16,647 nt of DNA from Candidatus Nomurabacteria bacterium CG_4_9_14_0_2_um_filter_32_10 (lineage in GTDB: Bacteria > Patescibacteriota > Minisyncoccia > Phycocordibacterales > UBA9973). The position numbers and the translations under genes are program-made. Positions 1 through 6,299 of this stretch are shown here, piece by piece; within the stretch, counting starts at the first letter, position 1; every line of letters starts with the position of its first letter. The notes under the pieces are model-generated. The model made no database searches. It was given only the letters and a program-made list of their open reading frames with translations, and was not told the origin of the DNA. The stretch is from contig PFRK01000011.1 in the NCBI GenBank assembly GCA_002788475.1, positions 1 through 16,647 of the forward strand. The letters run 5' to 3'.

Positions 1-578
1 CCGAAAAATTTACCTGGGTCTTGTATAAAAGCAGGGCTACCATCGAAACCATTATTGATCCATTTTACAGTGCTTACAGTTAATTTTTGTAAAAGCATTT
101 TAATAATTAATCGTCCGATGCTTTGAATACAAGTAGAATTTGTATTAAGAGATTCAGTACTCCCTTCTATCTTTTTAAGTCTTGCTTTTATTTCTTCTTC
201 ATTTTTTGCAGATGTTGGATTATAGGTTTCAATTCCAGTGACTTGGTTTGCTGCTGAGTTTGCTATGTCAGTAAGATTTATCATTTGCATTGCCGACATC
301 CCTGGATTGTCTATGTTAAATTGTTGTTTATTTATAATATCATTTGAACTTGGGTCACTACTAAACAAACTTTCTATTCCATTAAACAAATTTTCTATTC
401 CACTATTTATTACTTCTTTACATTGTGGTAATGAAGCTACCATAGGAGCTATCCCACCTACATACCCTGAGATATTTTGTGCTTCTGCTTTTTTAGGTAA
501 AAAACTCAAAGGCATCAATATTGTACTGACTATCAGTGTAAATGAAATTATTGAATTTTGAATTTTTTTATTTTGCAT
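1..578 (-). CDS. Partial exported protein of unknown function (C-terminus outside window)
   Basis: This open frame starts at ATG (578 on the minus strand) and runs off the left edge, giving about 192 residues. I do not recognise a named family. The N-terminus is a good Sec signal peptide: basic start MQNKKIQ, a hydrophobic stretch at about residues 9-26, then AEA before a likely cleavage site near residue 33. The mature part has a Ser/Asn/Gln-rich stretch, one cysteine early and another in a C-terminal helix (Leu/Ile/Lys-rich), followed by the motif WINNGF and then PAFIQDPGKFF at the edge. Similar WINxGFxGxPAF-like sequences occur, as I recall, in CPR proteins near type IV secretion or pilus-like clusters; that link is weak inference. 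It lies downstream of two other exported-protein genes on the same strand, separated by a repeat-filled gap. Confidence 0.7.
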   Translation of the reverse strand, partial: MQNKKIQNSIISFTLIVSTILMPLSFLPKKAEAQNISGYVGGIAPMVASLPQCKEVINSGIENLFNGIESLFSSDPSSNDIINKQQFNIDNPGMSAMQMINLTDIANSAANQVTGIETYNPTSAKNEEEIKARLKKIEGSTESLNTNSTCIQSIGRLIIKMLLQKLTVSTVKWINNGFDGSPAFIQDPGKFF

Positions 579-587
579 TCTTAGTTT

Positions 588-715
588 GTAATTTCTAATT
601 CGTAATTGATTTTATTATACCATTCGTAATTCGTAATTGTTAATTCGTAATTGACTCATCTCTTTTCTTCTATCTTTTTAATTCGTAATTCGTAATTGTT
701 AATTCATAATTGACT
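588..715. repeat. Intergenic short-repeat cluster (59-bp period)
   Basis: Two 35-bp copies, at 622-656 and 681-715, differ at one position and start 59 bp apart. Each is built from the unit ATTCGTAATTCGTAATTG plus a third variant unit. A shorter degenerate copy lies at 588-610. The region fills nearly the whole gap between the partial exported gene and the TSP3 gene. The 24-bp interval between copies is pyrimidine-rich. No coding potential or terminator is visible here. The repeat looks like an intergenic AT-rich family that expands by internal duplication. Confidence 0.8.
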
Positions 716-719
716 TCTA

Positions 720-1652
720 TTATTGTTTCAATAAAAAAGCCTCTAGGTCTGCCACTGTTTTTATTAAATCATCACTGTATTTTTGATATTGAGAAAGTCC
801 TGAAAGCCCTATGATAGGGTCATTTGTAATTTTTCCTAAATTCGCGACACTTATTCCAGTATTGTTCGCACTATTTGCTATTCGTAAATGATAATCTGTA
901 AGACTTTTAGGAACTCGTGTCTCAATTACTTTTTTTGCAAAATCTTGATATGCAGTTGCTATTGTAGATAATTTAGCATATTGGCTAGTGTCGCTAGAAG
1001 AGCTTGAAGCCAAACCTTGGCTAACGATATATAATTCATTTCCTATTCCAACTGATTGATAGCTTTTAAATAACTTTTTTATATTTTCGTAATATTTTAG
1101 TTTTGAGGAATTATCATCTATGGAATTTATTTTTATATCAGTTTCATTATATTTATCAATTAAATTTGGATTTACTATTTTTTGTCCTAATGCGCTAGAA
1201 AAATTGTTTATAGCTTCATTGTCTACTTGTCCTGAAGATTTCATTGCAGAATAACTGGTAAAGAATTTTCTAGCAAATTTATCAGTTTCTGTTAAATTTT
1301 TCTCGTTGACACTTCCTTCTATTTTTAATTCTTTCTTTTTATTTTCTATATATGTGGCATCAGGCATATCACTGAATGTTATTTTTTTATTTTTATCTGT
1401 TCCCCATAAAGCTTCTTCCCAATCTGCTATGCCGTCACCATCTGTATCATTTTGTATCAATTCTGTGATGGTTTGATTTTCTACTTTTAGGGGTGTGTTG
1501 CTTTTTTTACCTCCAATAGAGAAAAGTTCTCCGCCAGAAGACATAAAGAAAATTACGAAAATGATCACAGCTAAAACAATACTAATACTTACTATTAGTA
1601 CAAATTTTTTACTTGGTAGAAATTTTTTATATTTTTCAGTATTAAAATTCAT
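720..1652 (-). CDS. Membrane-anchored protein with thrombospondin type-3 calcium repeat
   Basis: This 310-residue protein has a basic N-terminus (residues 1-16), one strong transmembrane segment (about 17-37), and a TSP3-type motif at about 69-88. The motif shows the DTDGDGIADWEE spacing of alternating acidic residues that binds calcium in this repeat family. The remainder (about 90-310) is a mostly helical, Lys/Asn/Ser-rich domain with no recognised motif. One TM near the N-terminus with no cleavage motif suggests a single-pass protein whose bulk is outside the membrane. It starts 18 bp after the stop of the secreted-protein gene at 1671-2069, so the two are probably cotranscribed. TSP3 repeats on anchored proteins are common in CPR genomes and are usually unassigned in function. 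No function is claimed. Confidence 0.8.
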   Translation of the reverse strand: MNFNTEKYKKFLPSKKFVLIVSISIVLAVIIFVIFFMSSGGELFSIGGKKSNTPLKVENQTITELIQNDTDGDGIADWEEALWGTDKNKKITFSDMPDATYIENKKKELKIEGSVNEKNLTETDKFARKFFTSYSAMKSSGQVDNEAINNFSSALGQKIVNPNLIDKYNETDIKINSIDDNSSKLKYYENIKKLFKSYQSVGIGNELYIVSQGLASSSSSDTSQYAKLSTIATAYQDFAKKVIETRVPKSLTDYHLRIANSANNTGISVANLGKITNDPIIGLSGLSQYQKYSDDLIKTVADLEAFLLKQ

Positions 1653-1670
1653 TGTTTATTTGGTTGATCT

Positions 1671-2069
1671 TTATTTACTTGTTCCGAAAAGAATTATTGT
1701 GTTTAATGTAACTGGTATTGTAATAAATGGAGGGTATGGAGAAGTACAGGTTATCACCATTGGTGAACTGTATTTCCCGATTATTAGTTGTCCAGATCTT
1801 GGTATAGTTCTAGTTTTTGAAGTTATATATGGTGGTATAAAATAACTAAGAGGGGTGCCTGCAGGAGAACCAATAGGAAATATGGAAATTGAAGTACCAA
1901 ACATAGGGCAAATAAAACCACTTGCTTCTAATCCTGTTATTTGTAAAGCTTTTGGACTTATTATTCTTCCACCAAAAACTCTTCCAAAAGAGGAAAAAGC
2001 AGAAGTAGTATTTGCATAGACAAATACTAGAAAAGCAATTAGCAAAATATAAAAGATGCTCTTTTTCAC
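1671..2069 (-). CDS. Small secreted protein of unknown function, two cysteines
   Basis: This 132-residue frame starts with MKKSIFYILLIAFLVFVYA, a clear signal peptide or signal anchor (hydrophobic about 4-20; possible cleavage after TTSA near residue 24). The mature part is rich in Ile, Pro, Gly, Ser and Thr, has few charges and carries only two cysteines (in GFICPMFG and VITCTSP), which could form one disulfide. The beta-prone composition suggests a small extracellular beta domain. I do not recognise a family. Only 18 bp separate it from the downstream TSP3 gene, and the partial exported gene follows on the same strand, so the three may contribute to one surface structure (inference). The frame is clean and far longer than chance in such AT-rich DNA. 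Confidence 0.7.
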   Translation of the reverse strand: MKKSIFYILLIAFLVFVYANTTSAFSSFGRVFGGRIISPKALQITGLEASGFICPMFGTSISIFPIGSPAGTPLSYFIPPYITSKTRTIPRSGQLIIGKYSSPMVITCTSPYPPFITIPVTLNTIILFGTSK

Positions 2070-2110
2070 TTCTATATTATATCAAGATTAAAAAAGAGAT
2101 GCTAGTTTAT

Positions 2111-2187
2111 AACCCCATAAACCCCCCTTGTCAGGGGGACTACCGAATTTTTTCCTCCCTTGACGAGGGAAGGTTGGGAGGGGTTGT
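2111..2187. repeat. GC-rich double-hairpin repeat overlapping the 3' end of rsmA
   Basis: A G/C-run block stands out from its AT-rich surroundings. It contains two hairpins: CCCCCT TGTC AGGGGG at 2123-2138 and TCCCT TGACG AGGGA at 2156-2170, followed by GGTTGGGAGGGGTTG. The right half lies inside the rsmA reading frame and supplies its last 15 codons and its stop codon. On the minus strand the hairpins follow the methyltransferase domain, so they may also act as a transcript 3'-end structure, although no U-tract follows. The element resembles GC-rich intergenic repeats common in CPR genomes (recalled, not searched). Confidence 0.75.
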
Positions 2188-3024
2188 ATTTTTAGTCAAC
2201 TGAATCCAATCATTTAGTGTTAATTCCTCTGCCCGCTTGTTTCCCAAACTCTTTACGGAGGCAATTCCTCCATCCTTCTTGTTTTTAAGAAAGTCTTTTA
2301 GGTTTGATGATAGTTTTTTCCTTTTATGAGCAAAACCAGCACGAATTATCTCCCAAAATTTCTCTTCAAATTGTAAATTGTGCAAAGTTCGACTTTGCAC
2401 AATTTGAGAATTTTCAATAAATATTTTTCTAGATATGTTTTTTATAGCTATTATTGCAGAATCTACTTTTGGTGCAGGTGAAAAATAGCGTGATGGCACC
2501 TTCATTATTATTTTTGGATCTCCATAAACTTTTACTGATATAGATAATATGCTCTCTTTTCTATCACGTGCGACGATTCTTTTTGCGACTTCATTTTGCA
2601 CCATTAGTATCATCATTTCTGGTTGATTTGCCCCACCAAGGAATTTTTTGAATATCGCACCGGTGATGTTGTAAGGAATATTGGCAATCAGCTTATAGTT
2701 ATTAGCTTTTAGCTTATAGCTTTCTAAATTAAAATCCAATATATCTTCGCAAACTAATTTCAGTTGGCCAGATAAAATTTCTTTTTCAAATTTAATTTTT
2801 AAAAATTCAAAAAGTTCTCTATCTTTTTCTACAGCTATAACCTGGCAGTTGGTGGCTAGAAGTTTACTCGTGAGTGCACCTTTACCTGGGCCAATTTCTA
2901 AAACAATATCTCTTGAAGAAATTTCTCCGGTTTCTATTATTTTACGGAGTGCTGGTTCTGATTTTAAGAAATTTTGTCCTAATGATTTTTTTGCTTTCAC
3001 CCACCTAAACTTTTTAGTATACAT
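2140..3024 (-). CDS. rsmA: 16S rRNA (adenine(1518)-N6/adenine(1519)-N6)-dimethyltransferase RsmA/KsgA
   Basis: RsmA dimethylates two adjacent adenines in the 3'-terminal hairpin of 16S rRNA, using SAM, during small-subunit maturation. The 294-residue protein has the family start motif AKKSLGQNFL (11-20), SAM-binding motif I VLEIGPGKGALT (41-52), the acidic V-E-K-D stretch after strand 2 (65-68), the catalytic NIPYN motif (115-119), and the C-terminal helical domain with SPAPKVDSAI and FWEIIRAGFAHKRKKL. Three segments look foreign to the family: residues about 101-112 (an agcttata-type repeat), 207-217 (a 31-bp perfect palindrome), and 280-294 (tail TTPPNLPSSREEKIR encoded by a GC-rich repeat that also provides the TAG stop). 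The normal family end would fall near NDWIQL. None of the three hits a catalytic motif. Function is probably retained. Confidence 0.95.
   Translation of the reverse strand: MYTKKFRWVKAKKSLGQNFLKSEPALRKIIETGEISSRDIVLEIGPGKGALTSKLLATNCQVIAVEKDRELFEFLKIKFEKEILSGQLKLVCEDILDFNLESYKLKANNYKLIANIPYNITGAIFKKFLGGANQPEMMILMVQNEVAKRIVARDRKESILSISVKVYGDPKIIMKVPSRYFSPAPKVDSAIIAIKNISRKIFIENSQIVQSRTLHNLQFEEKFWEIIRAGFAHKRKKLSSNLKDFLKNKKDGGIASVKSLGNKRAEELTLNDWIQLTKNTTPPNLPSSREEKIR
2375..2405. repeat. 31-bp perfect palindrome inside rsmA
   Basis: A 14-bp stem AAATTGTGCAAAGT (2375-2388) and its exact complement (2392-2405) surround a TCG loop. It lies in frame in rsmA, encoding about residues 207-217 between the conserved SPAPKVDSAI segment and the FWEIIRAGFAHKRK segment. 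It would form a very stable hairpin in the mRNA. There is no stop codon in the used frame. Confidence 0.9.
2690..2723. repeat. agcttata-type direct repeat inside rsmA
   Basis: The block agcttatagtt / attagctttt / agcttatagc consists of near-identical units of about 10 bp. It encodes rsmA residues about 101-112 (ESYKLKANNYKL), just before the catalytic NIPYN motif. The segment replaces what is normally a short variable loop in this family. The low-complexity repeat is similar in style to AT-rich intergenic repeats. Confidence 0.6.
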
Positions 3025-3039
3025 AAATTTAGTTTAAAT

Positions 3040-3074
3040 ATATTTTATTATAAAAACACAAATTGTGCTGGTAA
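3040..3074 (-). promoter_or_regulatory. Candidate promoter for rsmA
   Basis: On the minus strand a perfect -10 TATAAT (3047-3052) is preceded by a weak -35 TTACCA (3069-3074) with a 16-bp spacer. The predicted start is about 15-20 bp before the rsmA ATG. It lies in the 79-bp gap between the helicase gene and rsmA, which contains no other feature apart from a small CACAAATTGTG palindrome. The -35 match is poor, so rsmA may instead be read through from upstream. Confidence 0.35.
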
Positions 3075-3103
3075 TGTTTTATTTGTAAAAAAGTTTTGGT
3101 GGA

Positions 3104-5236
3104 TTAAATGTAAATTGTTTTTATTCCATTTTTCTCTCCTTCTTTTTCCAATATATCACTTGGTATATCAGAAATAAATTCGGAAGGAGTATTTATTTGG
3201 CGGGAACCGAATATCGTTCGGTAATTTGCGAATGATAAAAAAAGTTTTTCTTTTGCTCGAGTGAGTGCGACATAAAAAAGTCTACGTTCTTCTTCTTTAT
3301 CTTCTTCATTTTTTATTTCACCGTTCATCTGATGAGGGAAAAGTCCATCCTCTAACCCTGTTATGAAAACATTTTTAAACTCAAGTCCTTTTGAGGCATG
3401 TACTGTCATTAATTTTACTGCATTTTTTATTTCTTTTTTTTCTCCTCTTTCGATCAACGAATCTTGATCTGACGCCAAAGAAGCATCTTCTAAAAGTTTT
3501 TCTATTCCTAAACCGGCCTTTAGACCTGCCTGCGCAGACAGGTTATCATATTTTAAGGCTAAAGTGGCTAATTCTTTTATGTTTTCGAGTCTTTCTAAAT
3601 CTTCTTCAGTCCCCGTCGATAACTCTGTTTCAATACCAGATTTTTTGACTGTAAATTTTATGACGTCAGATGCTTTTTCATTTTCGATTTTGTTTTTTAT
3701 TTCTTCTAATATTTTATAAAAATTATTAATTTTTATTTTTACTTTTATTGGTAAAGTTTCTTTTTCTCCTGCAAAAATTTTAGCGAGTGTCACTTTTCCT
3801 ATTCCTCTTGTGGGGAAATTTATTATTCTTTTTATATCGGAGAGACTTTTAGGATTTAGTGCTGCACGAAGGTATGCGAGAGTGTCTTTTATTTCTTTTC
3901 TTTCAAAAAATTTTACACCTAAGACTTGATAAGGAATATTATATCGAAGCATCGCTTCTTCTAACGCACGTGATTGAAAATTTGCTCTATAAAGAATTGC
4001 AATGTCAGTGAGGTTAGAGAATTTTTCAATGGTCTGGCCGGGGTTCGGGGACCCGGAGAACCGAGGACCTTGTAAAATTTTGCTAACCTCTCTGACATTT
4101 TCTTGATCCATAATTTCTAGAATTTTTGTAGCCACAAAATCTGCTTCGTCATTTTCATCTAGTGCTTCATAGAAACCTATTTTCTCACCGATTGGATTTT
4201 TGGTAAATAAATTTTTATCTGGCCTATATTTATTTTTCTTTATTATTTCATTTGCGGCTTCTAAAATATTTTGAGTGGATCTATAATTTTCTTCGAGTAA
4301 AACTATTTTTGCATTTGGGTAATCTTTTTCAAAACTTAAAATATTTTTTAAATTTGCTCCACGCCAAGAATAAATATTTTGATCAGCATCTCCAACCACA
4401 CAAATATTTTTATTATTTTCAGAAAGCAAGCGAGACATTAAATATTGCACTTCGTTTGTATCTTGATATTCGTCAACGTGAATATATTCCCATTTTTCTT
4501 GATAAATTTTCCTGATTTGTTCGTTTTCCTTCAATAATTTTGTTGCTTTCAAAAGTAAATCATCAAAATCTAATGAATTTTCTTTTGTTTTTTTCTTTTC
4601 GTATAAATTCCAAACTTGCGCTACGATTTTTCCCAAATAACTTGCCCCGCTAGAGGCGGGGTCGTTTACTTTTTCCTCATAATCTTTTAAATGAGTAAAT
4701 TTTCCCTTTTCTCGACTAATTATATTTTTTATCCTTTTTGGGTCGTATTGTTTTGGGTCTAATCCTAGTTCTTTTAATGCTTCTTTTATTAAAGTTGTAG
4801 AATCTGACTCATCCAATATCGTAAAATGCCTAGTCAAGCCCAATATTCTTGCATTTTCCTTTATTATATAGACCCCTAAAGAATGAAAAGTACTGACAAA
4901 AGGTCTACTAATGATTTCGTTGGTGATACTTTTTCGAGCTGGTCTGGCCGGGGTTCGGAGACCCGGAGAACCGAGGACCCGAGAAAAAGCATTACCAACG
5001 AAATTATCTGCGATTGCTGAGTTCACTCTTTCTTGCATTTCTTTAGCTGCTTTGTTTGTAAATGTAACAGCTAAGATTTTCTCAGGATCGACTCCATTTT
5101 TAATCAAATTCAATATTCGATGTGTTATAGTTTTAGTTTTTCCTGCTCCCGCTCCAGCAACAATCAAAAGAGGCCCCTCCATGTGAGTAGCTGCTTCTTT
5201 TTGCATAGCATTGAGTCCTTTTAGGTGATCTTCCAC
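3104..5236 (-). CDS. UvrD/PcrA/Rep-family 3'-5' DNA helicase with repeat-derived insertions
   Basis: This is an ATP-dependent superfamily 1A helicase of repair and replication restart. The 710-residue protein shows the motifs in order: Walker A AGAGAGKTKT (about 27-36), Ia VTFTNKAAKEM, TFHSLG, LDFDDLL, Walker B VDEYQDT, III VGDADQNIYSWRGA, IV LEENYRS, V TVHASKGLEF and VI RRLFYVALTRAKEKL. It starts at GTG (5236). All catalytic motifs look intact. Four segments appear added to the usual fold: residues about 86-99 and the segment encoded at 4031-4070 (two copies of one 40-bp GC-rich element), about 192-198 (perfect CCCCGC palindrome) and about 566-571 (CCTGCCTGCGCAGACAGG). They lie in loops between motifs. 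Whether it is strictly UvrD, PcrA or Rep cannot be told from sequence alone, so no symbol is given. Confidence 0.93.
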   Translation of the reverse strand: MEDHLKGLNAMQKEAATHMEGPLLIVAGAGAGKTKTITHRILNLIKNGVDPEKILAVTFTNKAAKEMQERVNSAIADNFVGNAFSRVLGSPGLRTPARPARKSITNEIISRPFVSTFHSLGVYIIKENARILGLTRHFTILDESDSTTLIKEALKELGLDPKQYDPKRIKNIISREKGKFTHLKDYEEKVNDPASSGASYLGKIVAQVWNLYEKKKTKENSLDFDDLLLKATKLLKENEQIRKIYQEKWEYIHVDEYQDTNEVQYLMSRLLSENNKNICVVGDADQNIYSWRGANLKNILSFEKDYPNAKIVLLEENYRSTQNILEAANEIIKKNKYRPDKNLFTKNPIGEKIGFYEALDENDEADFVATKILEIMDQENVREVSKILQGPRFSGSPNPGQTIEKFSNLTDIAILYRANFQSRALEEAMLRYNIPYQVLGVKFFERKEIKDTLAYLRAALNPKSLSDIKRIINFPTRGIGKVTLAKIFAGEKETLPIKVKIKINNFYKILEEIKNKIENEKASDVIKFTVKKSGIETELSTGTEEDLERLENIKELATLALKYDNLSAQAGLKAGLGIEKLLEDASLASDQDSLIERGEKKEIKNAVKLMTVHASKGLEFKNVFITGLEDGLFPHQMNGEIKNEEDKEEERRLFYVALTRAKEKLFLSFANYRTIFGSRQINTPSEFISDIPSDILEKEGEKNGIKTIYI
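3525..3542. repeat. Near-palindrome CCTGCCTGCGCAGACAGG inside the helicase gene
   Basis: This 18-bp sequence equals its own complement at 16 of 18 positions (one mismatched pair). It is GC-rich in an AT-rich gene and is flanked by another GC-rich run, accggcc (3512-3518). It encodes part of the NLSAQAGLKAG segment, between the C-terminal 2A and 2B regions of the helicase, and adds a small Ala/Gly-rich loop. Confidence 0.75.
4031..4070. repeat. 40-bp GC-rich repeat element, copy A (inside helicase gene)
   Basis: This copy matches the one at 4941-4980 at 38 of 40 positions, in the same orientation. The ends carry GGTC/GACC inverted repeats and the interior carries GGTTC/GAACC, so the element can fold. 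In the helicase frame it encodes QGPRFSGSPNPGQT, a Gly/Pro-rich loop. The G+C content is far above the surrounding coding sequence. Confidence 0.9.
4645..4661. repeat. Perfect GC palindrome inside the helicase gene
   Basis: A stem CCCCGC (4645-4650) and its complement GCGGGG (4656-4661) enclose a 5-bp loop TAGAG. It encodes part of the NDPASSGAS stretch (about residues 191-199), which breaks a helical region usually continuous in PcrA/UvrD proteins just before LDFDDLL. It is a short hairpin-forming insertion in frame with no stop. Confidence 0.8.
4941..4980. repeat. 40-bp GC-rich repeat element, copy B (inside helicase gene)
   Basis: This is the second copy of the element at 4031-4070 (38 of 40 identical), in the same orientation. 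Here the helicase frame reads it one base out of phase with copy A, giving RVLGSPGLRTPARPA (about residues 86-100), just after motif Ia. Both frames are free of stops. The extra segment sits before the STFHSLG motif. Confidence 0.9.
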
Positions 5237-5282
5237 TCATCAAATATAACACAGAAATTTATTTTTATTTGACCAAATGTTT

Positions 5283-6284
5283 TTATTGATTCTTTTCTGA
5301 TTTATTGTAAGCCTCTAATAAATTAATCATAAAATCTTTTATTGATTGATAACGATTTTCTGGCTTAGGACTCATACCTTTTCTTATAACCATTTGAATT
5401 TCATATGGGACACTTTCTGGAAAATTGATATTATTTTCTTCATGTAATTTTTTATATGCATTTGTTTTTTCTTCAAAAGATATGCCCATTGTTTGTTCTT
5501 CTATATTATATGGCCAATTTCCATAAATTAGTCTATATAAGTTAACTGCGGCAGCGTAAACATCAACTGTTTTATCAAAACAAGGATTTTTTTTAAAAAG
5601 TTCTGGAGCTGCTGTAAATCGATTATTTCCTTCTTGGTTTCTGAATACTATATTGTCTTTGTCGTTAATAATTGATGCACCGTCTAGATCTATTAATTTT
5701 AAATTATTATTAGACAGCATTATATTAAGTGGTGCTAAATCTACATTTATTACCCCAGCCTTGTTTAAATCCTCGACTCCCACACAGGCTCTCATCATTA
5801 GTGAGATTTCATCCTTTAAGGGTAATTTCTTATGGGTTTCCAAATATTTTTCGAGATTCATATCCATAGCTTCATAAAATCTATATACTTTTCTATTTTT
5901 TTCAATAGTTTCAATTGGTAAAATTACATTTGGATTATTAAATTTTTTTTCTTTTAGATGTTCTTCGACTGTTTTATTTCCCCAATTATTTAATTCTATT
6001 AATTTATCTATATCTTCCTTTGTATTTTCTTTTGCAACTAAAAGTTGTTTATCACCATTTTTATATGCCAAAAATATTTTACTAGCTTCTGTAGCTAGCT
6101 TATGATCATTGGCAATTACATAATCTTCAATGAATTCTTTGTTTTCAGAATTTTTAAGAGTTTCAACAGTTTCAACCCTCGGTTTTACTTCCAAATTTAA
6201 ACCATTTTCTTTTAAAAATTCATTAAGTTTATCTTCAAAATTGTTTTCTTGAGTTTTGTTTGAGACGAGTTTAATTTCTTCCAT
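5283..6284 (-). CDS. Eukaryotic-like protein kinase (ePK fold), probably Ser/Thr
   Basis: The 333-residue protein contains a recognisable ePK domain: LLVAKEN with the ATP-binding Lys near 85; catalytic loop NVDLAPLNIML with Asp182 and Asn187; LIDLDG with Asp199 in place of the DFG Asp; AAPEL (226-229) as the APE motif; and DVYAAAVNLYRLIYGNWPY as helix F. The catalytic-loop Lys of HRDLKPEN is Ala here and the His-Arg is Asn-Val; Ala at the Lys position is known from the DLAARN form of tyrosine kinases. A glycine-rich loop is not obvious. The first 60 residues are Glu/Lys/Asn-rich and probably disordered. No TM is seen, so it is likely cytoplasmic. It starts 15 bp after the stop of the giant glycosyltransferase-like gene, in the same orientation, so that protein is a plausible substrate (inference). 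Confidence 0.85.
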   Translation of the reverse strand: MEEIKLVSNKTQENNFEDKLNEFLKENGLNLEVKPRVETVETLKNSENKEFIEDYVIANDHKLATEASKIFLAYKNGDKQLLVAKENTKEDIDKLIELNNWGNKTVEEHLKEKKFNNPNVILPIETIEKNRKVYRFYEAMDMNLEKYLETHKKLPLKDEISLMMRACVGVEDLNKAGVINVDLAPLNIMLSNNNLKLIDLDGASIINDKDNIVFRNQEGNNRFTAAPELFKKNPCFDKTVDVYAAAVNLYRLIYGNWPYNIEEQTMGISFEEKTNAYKKLHEENNINFPESVPYEIQMVIRKGMSPKPENRYQSIKDFMINLLEAYNKSEKNQ

Positions 6285-6299
6285 TTAGAATGATTAATT

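Noticed and set aside
238..561. Plus-strand frame of 107 codons near the left edge
   Set aside because: It is antisense to a better minus-strand frame with a signal peptide that starts at 578 and runs off the window.
588..715. CRISPR array from regularly spaced repeats
   Set aside because: Only two full copies, repeats are internally repetitive, the single interval is 24 bp of pyrimidine-rich DNA, and no cas genes are present.
5237..5282. Separate promoter for the helicase gene
   Set aside because: A TATATT is visible but the nearest TTGGTC lies 22 bp away. The gap is only 46 bp, so readthrough from the kinase gene is as likely.
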